This document shows positions 38,936-50,946 of a stretch of 64,000 nucleotides of DNA, one piece after another. Location: NCBI GenBank assembly GCA_030272155.1, contig CP126196.1:1612001-1676000 (forward strand), given 5' to 3'. The notes under the pieces were generated by a model that was not told where the DNA came from, made no database searches, and saw only the letters and a list, made by a program, of their open reading frames with translations. This DNA is from Tetradesmus obliquus. Taxonomy: Eukaryota; Chlorophyta; Chlorophyceae; Sphaeropleales; Scenedesmaceae. A program made the position numbers and the translations under genes. Within the stretch, counting starts at the first letter, position 1. The number at the start of each line of letters is the position of its first letter.

Positions 38936-39645
38936 TTCCAGACCTGATTAGGGACTTTGAGGTAATGCCTGCACCTATCTCATGGTTTGTTGTTGTTTAA
39001 TGCCTCCTGGCAGGCGTGCGTCAAGTGCTGCTGCAGCTGGTGAGCGGGAGCCCTGTCTCCGTGAGGGCCTTTGAGCCTCGCTGCCACGCTGCTGTATTTG
39101 TTCAAGTTATACGACTGCGTTTATCATCAACATTTGAGTGTTCTGCTGCCTGCGTGTCGCTTTGAGTGCCTCGATGGTGTCGACACTTGCGATTGCCAGG
39201 TGAAGCTGTATGTGATGCACTAAACGGAGCATTCGGAACGCTATGGATACACTTCAACGTCTGAAACTGTAGATTATAGGCTATGTAATTCGCACATAGC
39301 GCGCTGGAGCTACAGCAGCGTGTTTGCTATTGCGCCGAGACGCGCACGTCCAAAACCCACAGTATGCAACATGTGAGAGTGTGTGAATGTTGTTTGTATT
39401 TGTTTACCAACATCTAACTCGCAGCAAGTTCATTTTCATGTAAGCTGCTGTGGCGCTGCCGCTGTCAGCTGAGGGTTACTGCTGCTGGCACTGTGCGCAC
39501 AGCCCATTTCAATGTCATCCAGAGCTGTACAACATTATATGTGTCTTCAATAGCGCTGCAGGTCAACCAGGTCATCTGACTGTATGCCGCTGTCCCCGCT
39601 GTATCTCCTTAAAACTCTCAGAGTCTGTCTAAGCTGCAGTACCGT
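38936..39645. other. Mannosyltransferase upstream region
   Basis: About 700 bp without a supportable exon; should contain the promoter of the minus-strand mannosyltransferase. Confidence 0.45.
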
Positions 39646-39876
39646 CTAAGCTTGCGCACAACTGCAGCTGGCGTATCGCTGCCGCAGCAGACAAAAACAG
39701 CTTGTGCTGTCTGTTACATCTTGCACTTGGCTATAGCCAAGGCCGCAGGGGCATATGCGCGGCAGGTTGGCTGTGATAATCTGCGGCTGTGCTATGCCGC
39801 GCTGCTGCGCATGCATGCATGGCAGCATATGCTGCTGTAGCACAGGCAGCAGCAGGAGCAGCACCAGGCTGTACGA
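39646..39876 (-). pseudogene. Inverted relic of glyoxal-oxidase exon 1
   Basis: The minus strand reads a hydrophobic leader (LVLLLLLPVLQQ), then QPQIITANLPRICPCGLGYS and QVQDVTDSTS. This closely matches exon 1 of the two oxidase genes to the right (PQIITENLPKVCPSGQRY, QVQDVTDSTS). Similarity breaks into another frame soon after. No further exons follow, and the orientation is opposite to the other copies, so it is a detached, decayed fragment. Confidence 0.8.
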
Positions 39877-40883
39877 CCTGCAGGGCAAAAGCAATGACAG
39901 CGCACAGTTTACAAAACAGCACTGATATAAGCAGCAGCAGCAGCAGGCCGTGAGGGGCAAACCTTCAGGCTTGCAAGCAATTGCAAGACTTGGTCAATGC
40001 CAATCCAATTGTGCTTCTGACAACTGTTCCATCGTTAGCCATGAGATCACAGATCCATTCAAAACGGATCCCAAACAACATGTGTGTAGCTATTGCCCCT
40101 CTTCTAAACTACAGAGCTTCAGGTACCTCATTTCTGATAGCTTCATGGTACACGGAGTCAAGCAGCTTGATCCTGCCTCAGGTACTCCTTTACCACGTGC
40201 AGAACACGAGCTGGGAATGCGCAACGCCAGCAAGGCCTGACACGCCAAAAGTAAAATGTGTGCGCTGGTTAAATTATTAATGTTGATTATATTATATGTA
40301 CAAGCATCCCACCTCGGTTTGTCTCGGGTGGCGGGTTTTCGAGGCATGCTTCCCTCGCACAACTGCCTCGACGAAGCGACGGCGACTTACGACGGGTCAA
40401 ACTTCGCTGTAGCGCGTTCAGGTCAGCACAGGTTGAACAACACTCTTTTATCATTCATCAATTTTCCCTTATGGTTTCCTTTTTGTGAGTGGTTTGAAAT
40501 GACGGAGGGGATTCGCTTGATCGAACGAGCCGGATCCTCGTATGCTTGTACTACGAGGTAGACGTGTGCATAGAGACACAAGCACTAACAGTCACGCAGC
40601 TCTTTAATCCTGTAAATCTGTCGTGGATGCGGCTTAAAGGTCCATCGCACGCTTGTGTCGTCGCAGACAGTTGCGTCAGTTGTTCAAGGCAGTGATTACA
40701 CTCACTTCCGGGAGCTCATTACACTCAGGAAAAAACAGCCGTTCCATATGGCACGCCTGTGGAGAAGGGTAATGACGCGTATATATCAGAAATAACGAGC
40801 TCTCAATCTTGAGTATCACTGCTGACTGACCTGAGGTGCTGTCCTGCTTTCCTGCCTGCCATTGCAATGGCACCAATTGGTGC
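39877..40883. other. Intergenic stretch left of oxidase copy A
   Basis: No gene is supported. It is less GC-rich than its surroundings. Bases 40256-40561 are open for 101 codons from an ATG but match nothing I know. A perfect CCTCGTA/TACGAGG hairpin lies at about 40536-40558. Confidence 0.4.
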
Positions 40884-43399
40884 TGTTGCAGCCTGCTCCT
40901 GCTGTTGCTGGCGCTGCTGATGCAACAGGCAGCAGCGCAGCATGGAAACCCATCGCCACAGATTGTGATCGACAACCTGCCCAAAGTTTGCCCTGAGGGC
41001 CTGGGGTACACCCAAGTACAGGATGTCACGGACAGCACCAGCTACTACGTATGCTGCGGGGGAGACACGCCAGTCGTGCGCAAGACCTGCAGGTAGGCGA
41101 CAGTATTCAAGCAGCCTGATGGATGGTGTTTATGAGCCTTGATTTTGCTTGCTTGTTGCTGCCCGCGCAGCAGGTCCTCACATCATGTTGCAGCACTTCT
41201 GTCTGTTGGGTGTCAGCTGTCAGGTTTTGAACTGCTTGCGATGCTGGTGCTGCTGTTGTTGCTGCTGCTGCTACTGCTGCCAATTTTAAGAAGCATTTCT
41301 GTATCTCAGAAGCATTCCTGGAATTTGTGCAGCATCCTCAATCACAATGTATGGCATTTGTGGCTCACCTCTTGCAGTAAGCGCTGCGACGGCGTAACCG
41401 CTCCTGCTGCTGCTGCTTTTCCATCGCAGGTACTTCACCGGGGAAACAGGGCAGTACCAGCCTCTGCTGCCAGCCCCCTATGACCCTGCAACCGGGGCTT
41501 GCATCAAGTGAGTGGGGCCTGGTGCACAGCAGCTGCACCAGCTGGGATACCAAGGCTTCTGTCAAGCAGAAATGCAGCCAGCACAGGCCATAGAGTGCTG
41601 CTGGATATCTGCTCAGGCAGCCGTGCTCAGGTTTTGATTCATGCAGTAGCAGCATGTTTTGCACGACCCTGCATACCACCAGAACATGCCAGCATCACGA
41701 ACCAGTGGTGCACAGCGCTTTACATCATCAGTGGTGAACTGAACTGAAAATGTTGCTGTGCAGCTGCTGCGAGGGCGGGCAGGGCGCAATCATGTCGCTA
41801 ACTTGCAGCCGTGCCACTGCTGCTGATGTCACCTCGCCTGCTTGCAGCCGCCGCGTCAACGCCTCTGCAGGCAGCTTCCATGCCCGTCAGTCCTCCACTT
41901 TGGGCATTGTGGAGCGCATGCGGTTCACAATGACCAGGTCTGTGGCAACAGATGAAGCCAAGAGAACATGTGAAGTAGCTGCTGCTGCTGATAAAGAGGG
42001 CCCAGCATCCCGGCAGCCCATCAAAGCTGCCTATGTCGTGACCGCTCCGCCCGAGGTAGCAGGGGAGTGGCGGCTTGTCAACAACAGCCGAGGTGAGAAG
42101 CCAGCGAAAGCAAAATGTATCAATACACCACGCGCGCACTGCTTTTTGTGAAGAACGGGCTGCGCATTTAGCCAAAACACCCACTGTCAGCCAGATGCTG
42201 ATGGGTTGTGTAAATATATAACCAACGGCACATGCCGCTGCCGCCCGTGCTGCTGTTTATGTCCTGCAGGCGGGTCCAGCACTGGTGTTGTGGCCATCAA
42301 CGCCGTGCTGCTGCCAGAAACAAGCCAGGTCCTCATCTGGTCCCGTGTGCACATGGATCTGAGCCGTGACAACTACGAACCTGGAGTGATCTCTCCAGAT
42401 GGTGTACCTGAAGTAGCTGCGGTGTTTGATCCCACCAATGGAGAGTACTATGTCAAGCGCATGCGCCTGACACCCTTCTGCACAGGCAACAGCCACCTGT
42501 CAGATGGCCGGGTGCTTGCTGCTGGTGGTGACGACTTTGCTGGTGACAGGTGAGGCAAAGCACATAAAGCTGTGTACATAGCATCCAGGTGTGTAGATGC
42601 AACTGCGTAGGTTCAATCGCGTAGGTGCAACTGTATTGGTGCTGCTGCACTATTGCTGTCCAGCTGGGGCCCCACGCCTGTTAACATGTGCATTCTGGTT
42701 TCAGGCTGTCACCAGGCTACACCGATGGCAGGCGTGGGCTGCGGCTGTACCAGAAGCCCACACCAGGCAGGTGGGACCAGGGAGGCTGGAACACTCTGGC
42801 CAATCAGCTCAGGGAGCCGCGCTGGTATCCTACACAGGTGAAGCTGCACAGCGGCACATGTACAATCCCGCTGCACGTGTATTGTCTGACTACAGCTTCA
42901 GCAACAGCGAAAACAGCATACCAGCGCATTGCAGGGCACGAATCAATTTGTGAAGGTCTGGGAAAAGGCCTGGTGCCTGCAAACAGTCGCTGTTGTTGCC
43001 CTGCATTGCCTGCAACACAATGAGAGAAGATAGTGACATGTGGGTCCTGGCACCATCTTAGGCACCATTGAAGTTTGCAGGTATATGCCCACAACAGGGC
43101 GGACGCATGATCTAGGCAAGAAAGGAGAGTAAAACACCATAGAACACGATGCACACTCTTGTATACACCTTCAAGCTCCGAGCTACGATTGCATAAGGTG
43201 AAAATAGCTGGCCCATGCAGGCGTAATTTTGCATCACACGCTGTGCTGTTGTATTGCACGCAGACGCTGATGCCGGATGGCGTGCGCACGCTGGTTGTGG
43301 GCGGCACCCGCAGCCAGAATGACACAACTGCAGTGCCCAGTGTTGAGATCTACAACACAAACCAGCGAGGCATTGTGAGCATGAGCACGCTGGCTGTGC

Positions 43400-43610
43400 T
43401 GCAGCGCTTCATCCTATACCCTCTGGGTGAGTACATACCTGCATACCAATGCCTCAGCCTCAGCAAAGGCAACTGCATAGCTGCACCTGCTGCTGTGCAC
43501 TTCATCCTGTACCCTCTGGGTGAGTTGCAAGCTGCATTTCAGTGCCTGAGCAGAGGGAATCACACAGCTGCTGTGCACTTCATCCTATACCCTGTACCTG
43601 GTGGGTGAGT
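43400..43610. repeat. Three copies of copy-A exon-6 end plus donor
   Basis: The 3' end of exon 6 (CGCTTCATCCTATACCCTCT, then GGGTGAGT) is repeated at about 43492-43535 and 43568-43610, each again followed by a GGTGAGT donor. Spacing is roughly 70-80 bp. Copy B lacks these repeats, so they arose after the paralogues split. Confidence 0.85.
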
Positions 43611-44257
43611 TGGCAGGGGCCTGCTGCCGGCACAATACAAGAGTGTGTGCGCTAGACCTGCCTCCTTGCAATCACCGACCTCTTGCTGCACTCATCTCAC
43701 TCCCCAAGCCTTGTACACACCACAGTGCTGTGAAGCACTTATAATCCTTCCTTGCTGCTCTGCAGTGTACACCTTGCCATACGCTGGCGCTGGGGGTGCC
43801 ACTCAGCTCTTCATGTTCAACTGCGACAACGGGGCTGTGCTCAACCTGGCCCCTGACAACACCTGAGCCAGTACCGCGACATCCCTGCCAGCCTGTGGCC
43901 CACCCCTAACTTCTGTGGTGCCATGTCCATGGCTGGCACTGCCACAATGCTGATGCTGGAGCCTGCAAGTGGATATGCTGCAGAGGTGGTCATGTTTGGA
44001 GGCTACAGGAGGGGCAATCGTGAGTGCTGCTTGCTCTGGCCAGCATCTGCTGTTCAGCATAAATTGCCAATTTGCACGGTGCATGGCAACGGTAATGGTG
44101 GGCTATAGCTTTGGAGATGCTGCGAGGATGAGGCTTTTGTGTGCAGATCATTAGCCTTATGCATCCGAGTGAACCACGGATGCACAGTGAGTGAGTCATC
44201 AGTGATTACTGGTGATGACACACCATGTCTGCTGGTCTGCCTGCTTCTCCCCTGCTG

Positions 44258-44330
44258 CTGCCGCTGCCCCTGCCGCTGCCGCCGCCACTGCCGCTGCCGC
44301 CGCCACTGCCGCCGCCACTGCCGCACCCCA
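44258..44330. repeat. CCGCTGCCGCCGCCACTG minisatellite
   Basis: A pyrimidine-rich GCC/CTG array directly upstream of exon 8 of copy A. It replaces the region where copy B has its CTGCAG acceptor and contains no AG. Confidence 0.8.
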
Positions 44331-45229
44331 ATGCGAGTGTGGTCTGCCCACCAACGCATATGCCCACCGCCTGAAGCTTGACAAGAGGAGCGTGGACAAC
44401 AACCAGTTTGCAGTAGTGAGTGAGCACACTGCGCTGCAATGCTGCAATAACAGCACACTTGGCACACTTGGCTGAGATGTGCTGCTAAGTGGGCCCTCCT
44501 ATACTAGTGTCTGTAGCAGGAGTGTCCTGCCTGGCATGCAGTTTCTGCTTGTGCTTTATCACGGGTCTGCGGGTCAGGATTATCCTTGTTGCTGCTGCTG
44601 CTGCTGCAGGGCGCGGGAGGCCATGCCGTATGGACGCAACATGAACGACGCTGTGCTGCTGCCAAACGGCCAGATCATCATCGTCAACGGAGCAAAGGTA
44701 AGGTGTATGGGTGGCATGGTGCTGAAGACACCCACAGTCAAACCGCTTGAAACAACATGCATGACAGATATCTACAGCATGCTGCTCAGCTTCTGCAGTG
44801 CTAGCTGGCCGCTGGCTGAGTTGTGATTAGCTGCCGTGTCCCCTTCAGATTCTCTGCATAGCCGTAGCAGTCAGTGCTGTCCCAAGTTCAGTTACACCAG
44901 TGCGCTGCTGCTGCTGCTCACTGCCATCACGTAGAACGGTGTGATAGCCAATGCACGCAACGCTGCGCATGACGCGTTGCTGTACAACCCAAAAGCCGCT
45001 GCAGGGAGCCGTTTCACCACACTTGCTGCCACCAACATCAACCACTACTACCACAGCACCGCACTGCTGCTGCCTGACGCAAGCATCCTGGTCATGGGCA
45101 GCGAGTACGGTGAGTATTGGTGCTGCATGTCAGGGTCACGCAACACCTGCCTGATGCATTAAGCTCCTGAACATCTGAGGTTCATGCTGTCATAGAACCT
45201 CCCACACATCATGCTTCTGCCAAGCCTTG

Positions 45230-45290
45230 CCTGCATGCAGGCAGCTGCAGCAGTAGTAGCTGTGCAGGCCGCACTCCCTGAGCACATGAG
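45230..45290. repeat. Copy of exon-11 start in copy A
   Basis: The acceptor and first codons of exon 11 (CATGCAGGCAGCTGCAGC at about 45328) are duplicated about 100 bp upstream, near 45234. Confidence 0.75.
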
Positions 45291-45889
45291 GCTCTAACTT
45301 CTCTGCAATTGTGCTGCTGCCTGGTCCCATGCAGGCAGCTGCAGCCGTAGCTGTGCAAGCCGCACCCCATGGGAGTTCCAGCACCGGGCAGAGCGCTTCC
45401 TGCCGCCCTACTTCTTCGGCACTTCCCGCCCAGGCATTTCATCAGTGTCGGCAAAGGAGGCGCGCTATGGAGCAAGCGTGGATGTGACATACAGCAGCAC
45501 AGTCACTCGGGCAGTGCTGATGACGCCAGCAGCAGTGACTCATCAGGTAGGGAGAGATCATGCCTGCTGCTGCGGCGCATGGCATGCTGTAACATCTGCC
45601 GGGCCTGCATGGTGTGCACTGGTTACTGAAACAGACGGATTAAGTTTGGCACTTTCGGTGCTAGGCATCATGTGTCAGGTGCTCTGCATGTCTAGACGTA
45701 CCATGCCAGGCCTGGCATGTGCATCCGCTTCAAGGCCACAGCTCTGAACAGCAGCAGCCTGATGCTCGGTGCCTGCGCAGCAGTAGTAACAACACTCTGC
45801 GCTGCACGCTCCGTCTGCTTGTGATCTTGTGTCATATGTCAGCTGGTTGCAGCTGCCTTGAGCCAAACCCAGCGTCAATCTAGCAGTGA

Positions 45890-45893
<4 letters not shown>

Positions 45894-45960
<67 letters not shown>
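45894..45960. repeat. CTG repeat before the exon-12 acceptor of copy A
   Basis: Almost pure CTG in sense orientation, ending at the CTGTCGCAG acceptor of the last exon. It serves as the pyrimidine tract. Confidence 0.9.
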
Positions 45961-45961
<1 letters not shown>

Positions 45962-46527
45962 CGCAGAACAACATGAATCAGCGCGCCGTTGAGCTAGTGA
46001 TCAGCAGCAACAGCGGTGGAGCACTGACAGTACGCATGCCTCCCAACCCGTACATCACAGCGCCGGGGTGGCACATGCTGTTCCTGCTCAACGGGGACGT
46101 GCCGTGCACGCAGGCCAGCTGGATACGGCTCAGGCTGTGAACTTCGCAGTGGCTGGGGGTGTGTACTCTACATAACATTACATGCTCTACTAAAACGAGG
46201 AGTGGGAACACCAGTAAGGAGCCAACGAGAGGCTCACAGGGGTTTGCACTGCACGACATTGGAGGGAAGATGCTGCTTGTGAGTAGCTGCACTGAGTAGC
46301 AGCGATTAGTGCTTGGTTGCGTTGTGGTCGCACAATCGTGCTCTGAAATGCCAGCTGATTCCGTGTTGTCAAACCAGATGCACGGCCACATATGTGTACA
46401 GGGAGCTGCTGCAGCTATACAGCAGCACCAGCACTGTACAGGATGTTGTGCACAGCTGGCAGCTTCCCATGTGCGAGCCGAACTGGTCACGTGTTGGTCG
46501 CGTCCAAGTATGACTTGCAGAGTTGAT

Positions 46528-46896
46528 CTACATTAAAACTTTATTCAAGTTTTTGTTCCTTCGAGAAGCAAAGAGTTTGCCAGCGCATAGCTGGCAGGTG
46601 CATGAGAAGTTCGAACTCAAGTTCGGAGTGGCTGGTTGACCAGATGCTGGCTGCACGTATGGTGCAGCCACAGCAATATGAAATGGAACTTGATTAACCA
46701 AATTTATTTGCTGTAACGAGAGAAGCTGCTTGCAGTTCGTGGTGACATGTCGCTCTGTCGAGGTGGTTGCGTGCAACGTGTCGTTCACGCCGAGGGAGGC
46801 AGCAGTTGGTGGCGTGTACCCGCCAGACACATCTAAATAGCTCCGGGAACCATTAAACGCAAGGTATCTGCTGTCATTGCTCTTTGGTGGCGCCAT
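46528..46896 (-). CDS. Possible small hypothetical protein, 122 aa
   Basis: An ATG-initiated frame of 122 codons with non-repetitive composition (MAPPKSNDSRYLAFNGSRSY at the start; CTCQLCAGKLFASRR near the end). It lies between the two oxidase genes on the opposite strand. No family is recognised and no flanking exon can be identified. A chance frame is possible. Confidence 0.25.
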   Translation of the reverse strand: MAPPKSNDSRYLAFNGSRSYLDVSGGYTPPTAASLGVNDTLHATTSTERHVTTNCKQLLSLQQINLVNQVPFHIAVAAPYVQPASGQPATPNLSSNFSCTCQLCAGKLFASRRNKNLNKVLM

Positions 46897-47100
46897 CGAC
46901 AGACGAAAGCCCTACCTGGTGTCTGGTCAAGCCTGCTGCCAGTGGCGTTGACAGATCTGACCCAAACAGAGCAGAGCACCCAACAACGTGCACGTTGTGC
47001 TGACCATTATGTGGTGCAACCAAAGGTAATGCGGCTTAATAGAGATACTGTGAGTGCCTGTGATGCGTTTCCCGTCGCTACCAGCCAACAGCTGCTCGTT

Positions 47101-47103
<3 letters not shown>

Positions 47104-47154
<51 letters not shown>
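47104..47154. repeat. (CTG)17 microsatellite at the copy-B start
   Basis: Seventeen CTG units ending at CCCTGCAG, immediately before the copy-B ATG at 47164. The arrangement matches the acceptor-adjacent CTG runs elsewhere, suggesting a 5' UTR intron here. Confidence 0.9.
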
Positions 47155-47156
<2 letters not shown>

Positions 47157-47163
47157 CTGCAGG

Positions 47164-50100
47164 ATGCACAGCCTGCTTCTACTGCTGCTGCTGCCAATGC
47201 TGCTGTGGCACGCTGAGGCACAGCACAAAGACCCCTCCCCACAGATCATCACAGAGAACCTGCCGAAGGTTTGCCCCTCTGGACAGAGGTACACGCAGGT
47301 GCAGGATGTCACGGACAGCACAAGCTACTACGTATGCTGCGGCAGAGACATGCCAGTCGTGCGCAAGACCTGCAGGTAAGGATGATTCATCATGCCGTGT
47401 GATGCGCTGCAGTGCTTGGTGTGATGATGCGCGCAGTTCTATGTGGATGCATTGTGATGTGTCAGATTGACAGGACCACGTGCCACGTAGTCACGACATG
47501 CATGCCCATATGGGCTGTGCTGATTACACCTGCATGGTGCAGTAGCTGCTTAGCTGCTTCAACATATGCAGAGCTGTTGTGCGCACCTTTGAGCACTCTG
47601 CTGCTGATACCAGTTGTCGGTTGGTCATGCTTGCATGATAAGCAACCTGTTTAGCACACACATCCCCTTCCTAACTTATGTGGGTGTTAAGTGTGAACAC
47701 ACCACACGTAGCTCATTCATTCATTCATTCCTGTTTTGCCGGCCACACGTATCCCGCAGATTCATGACAGGAGAGGCGGGGCAGTACATGCCGTTGCTGC
47801 CAGCACCCTATGACCCTGACACTGGCGCCTGCACCAAGTGAGTAGGCAACCCAACTGTTAATGCACAACAACAGGATCTACAACCATTGCTGTGGATTTT
47901 GAGCAACACGGGAGCGTTGTGCAGCATATTGTGAACAGCCTGCAGCAGTCGCTGTGTCTCAAAATGGTGCTTGATCAACTTCAGGCTTGGAACCAGGAAG
48001 ATGCATTTGCTGAAGTGATTGTCTGCTGCTTGCCAGACAAACAAACCATTGCCCGCAATGTGCTGCTGCCCCTCTACAACTCGTACCACCTTGCTGCCTG
48101 CAGCCGCCGCGTCAACGCCACTGCCGGCAGCTTCACCGCCCGTGCCTCCTCCACCCTGGGCATTGTTGAGCGCATGCGATTTGCGATGGCCAGGTCTGTG
48201 GCAACAGATGAGGCCCAGAACACATGCGAAGCCGCTGCTGCACCTACTGATGCGCCTGTGGACCGCCAAGGCTTTGACTTTGGCACTGCTGATGCCACAA
48301 GGGGCGAGTGGCGCGTGGTCAGGAACAGGGCCGGTGGGTGTAGATGTGTGGCGTATTGCATTGGTGCTTGAATCTACTGCTGTCGGAGCGGCAGCCGTTT
48401 CATGTGTTTCTCTGGGTCATGGAACTGAATGCAATGTGCAAAAGATGTGTCATCTCTGCGACCAGGGCGTAGGCTGTGAAGCTGCTGCTGCTGACACTAA
48501 GGGTCAGGTTGATGCTGCTGTGTCAACGTATGCAAGCCTGGTGCCTTCTCATGGCCACTGCTCTTACCAAATTGATGGTTCTAGCATGCTGCACTTTCCT
48601 GACTTGTGTGGCACTTCTTTGAGCACTGTGGCTGATGAGAGCACTGTACCTCCTTCTGCTGCTGCTGCTGCTGCTGCGCAGGCCGCTCCAGCACTGGTGT
48701 TGTGGGCATCAACGCCGTGCTGCTTCCGGAAAGCAGCCAAGTCCTGTTCTGGGCCAGGGTACACATGGATCTGAGCCGTAACTACGAGCCAGGAGTGATC
48801 TCGTCTGATGGGGTGCCTGAAGTCACCTCTGTGTACGATCCCACAACTGGAGAGTACACTGTCAAGCGCATGCGGCTGACGCCCTTCTGCACTGGCAACA
48901 GCCACCTGCGCGATGGCAGGGTGCTGGCTGCTGGCGGAGATGACTTTGCAGGATCCAGGTGAGGCATTTGTGCAGCCTACTTTCAATGTATACTGCCCTA
49001 GCAAAGACAGGCCAAACCTGGTCAAACTTGGTCAAACTTGGTCAAACTTGGTCAAGCTGCCTTGTGACGTGTTAAGGGTTGACCTCTATGGTGGCTGCCG
49101 GCGCTGCAAGCTCTCGACTCCCAAGTGCATGCATCAGCATGCCAGCGTGCTTTGACAAATTGTTGCCTGACAGCTGCCGCTGCAGCAGCGATTAACAAAG
49201 ACATCAACCTCCCTGCGCCGCATTTGCATGCTGCAGGTTCTCCCCTGGCTACACAGATGGCAGGCGTGGGCTGCGGCTGTACCAGAAGCCCACACCAGGC
49301 ACCTGGGACCAGGGAGGTTGGAACACACTCGGTCAACGGCTCGCTTCCCCCCGCTGGTACCCAACACAGGTATGGCGCGGCAGGATCAACTTGTGCATGC
49401 TGCGGCTGCAGGTTTCGTCCAATAAGCGGTGGTAGCCCCTTTCCTGGCTTGGCAGCTGACGTGTCACTAGGGCTGGCAGAGCACTTCAGCCATCGCTGCT
49501 TGCTTTGATGGACAAATGGCCAACGCCACTCCAAAAGCGCATCAGACTCTGCAAATGACAGCAGCAGACCTGCCGCTGATGTGCCTGCAGCCACTGATTG
49601 TCTGCGCAATGACCACTGTACCTGTTCCCCGCAGACGCTGCTGCCGGATGGTGTGCGCACGGTCATCACTGGAGGCACGGTCAGCATGAACGTGTCCACG
49701 CCAGTGCCCAGCGCGGAGATCTTCAGCCAAGCTACAATGGGCGTGGTCAAGCAAGACACGCTGCCGCTGCTGCAGCGGTTTGCTGGCTTCATCCTGTACC
49801 CAGTCGGTGAGGCTGCTGTGCATGTGCATGCTTGCTGCTGCTGCTGCTGTTTAATCCGCCAGCCATGACAGCAGTGCCATGTTGTTGTTGACCAGCTAAC
49901 GCGCTATAACGCTGCTGAAGGTCAGCCGAATGTAGACAAGGGTGAATCAGAAGGTCTAACACTGAAAATTGTACTCTAATAAAAACACTGAAAATTGTAC
50001 TCTAATAAAAGCGATTATGCAACAATATGAGTCAAACATTTCAGATATCCTACGCAGCTTGCTTGCTCGCCGCTGCTGTTGCTTTGCAGTGTATGTGCTG

Positions 50101-50909
50101 CCCTTCACATCTTCCGTGACTCCTGGCACCACGCACCTCTTCATGTTCAACTGCGACAACGGAGCTGTGATGCGCCTTTCACCAACCAACACCTGGAGCC
50201 AGTACCGGGACATCCCTGCCTCCCGCTGGCCCACCCCCGGATTCTGTGGCGCCATGTCTATGGCTGGTACTGCCACCATGCTTATGCTGGAGCCCACGGA
50301 TGGCTATGCTGCAGAGTTGGTCATGTTTGGAGGCTTCCAGAGAGGCAGACGTAAGTGTTACCTACTAGCTTCTTGACTGAATCGGCCTGTAATACACGAG
50401 TCAGCACAGCTGCAACTGAGCAGTGCCAGCCACACAGTACAGAAACGGGGTATTCACTGTGAAAGCTCCTGGCTCAGTACTGAGCAGTACGTACTGCCAG
50501 TGCTTGCGCTCACATGTTGGGCTGGCTGCTGCAACTGCCTGCAGGCCAGTGTGACTGCGACACCGCCACCATGCGCTTCGCCCACAGGATGCGGCTGGAC
50601 AAGGCCAGCGTGGACAACAACCGCTTGGCATGGTGCGATGCCCTATCATTCAGATCAACCATCTCAGCTCAACTATCTCAGCTTGACCATCTCAGCTGAA
50701 ACATGATCTCAGATCTCAGATCAACCATCTCAGCTCAAACATGTTTGATGTACATCAAGGTTGCAGAATGGCTGATGGGCCGTCCTCAGATACAGGCAGC
50801 ACCTTGTTGCCGGTATGCAATAACAATGCGTAGCGCCTGAGCATGTGCTTCACCATGCAACAGCTACAGCAAGATGAGCAGTGCGCAGACGCCCTGTCAG
50901 GTATCCAAC

Positions 50910-50946
<37 letters not shown>

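Larger units (their letters stand above)
40884..46140 (+). pseudogene. Glyoxal/galactose oxidase-like copy A, decayed
   Basis: Paralogue of the intact copy at 47164-52441, with twelve matching exons: to 41092, then 41430-41507, 41848-42092, 42270-42549, 42705-42837, 43264-43426, 43766-44019, about 44331-44406, 44610-44697, 44935-45109, 45335-45546, 45967-46140. Copper-radical oxidases (AA5) oxidise aldehydes or alcohols and release H2O2. Lesions relative to copy B: the start codon position reads TGT (40884-40886); one base is missing near 43863, creating an immediate TGA in exon 7; exon 8 has no AG acceptor at the expected place; two bases are missing at the exon-8 donor. Active-site blocks (TPFCTGNSHL, RWYPTQ, YYHSTALLLPD, VTHQ) are still readable, so decay is recent. 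A single-base assembly error could explain one lesion but not all four. Confidence 0.8.
46141..47163. other. Intergenic region between the oxidase paralogues
   Basis: 1 kb that should hold the promoter of copy B. Apart from the minus-strand reading frame at 46528-46896 (listed separately) and the CTG run at 47104-47154, I see nothing in it. Confidence 0.5.
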
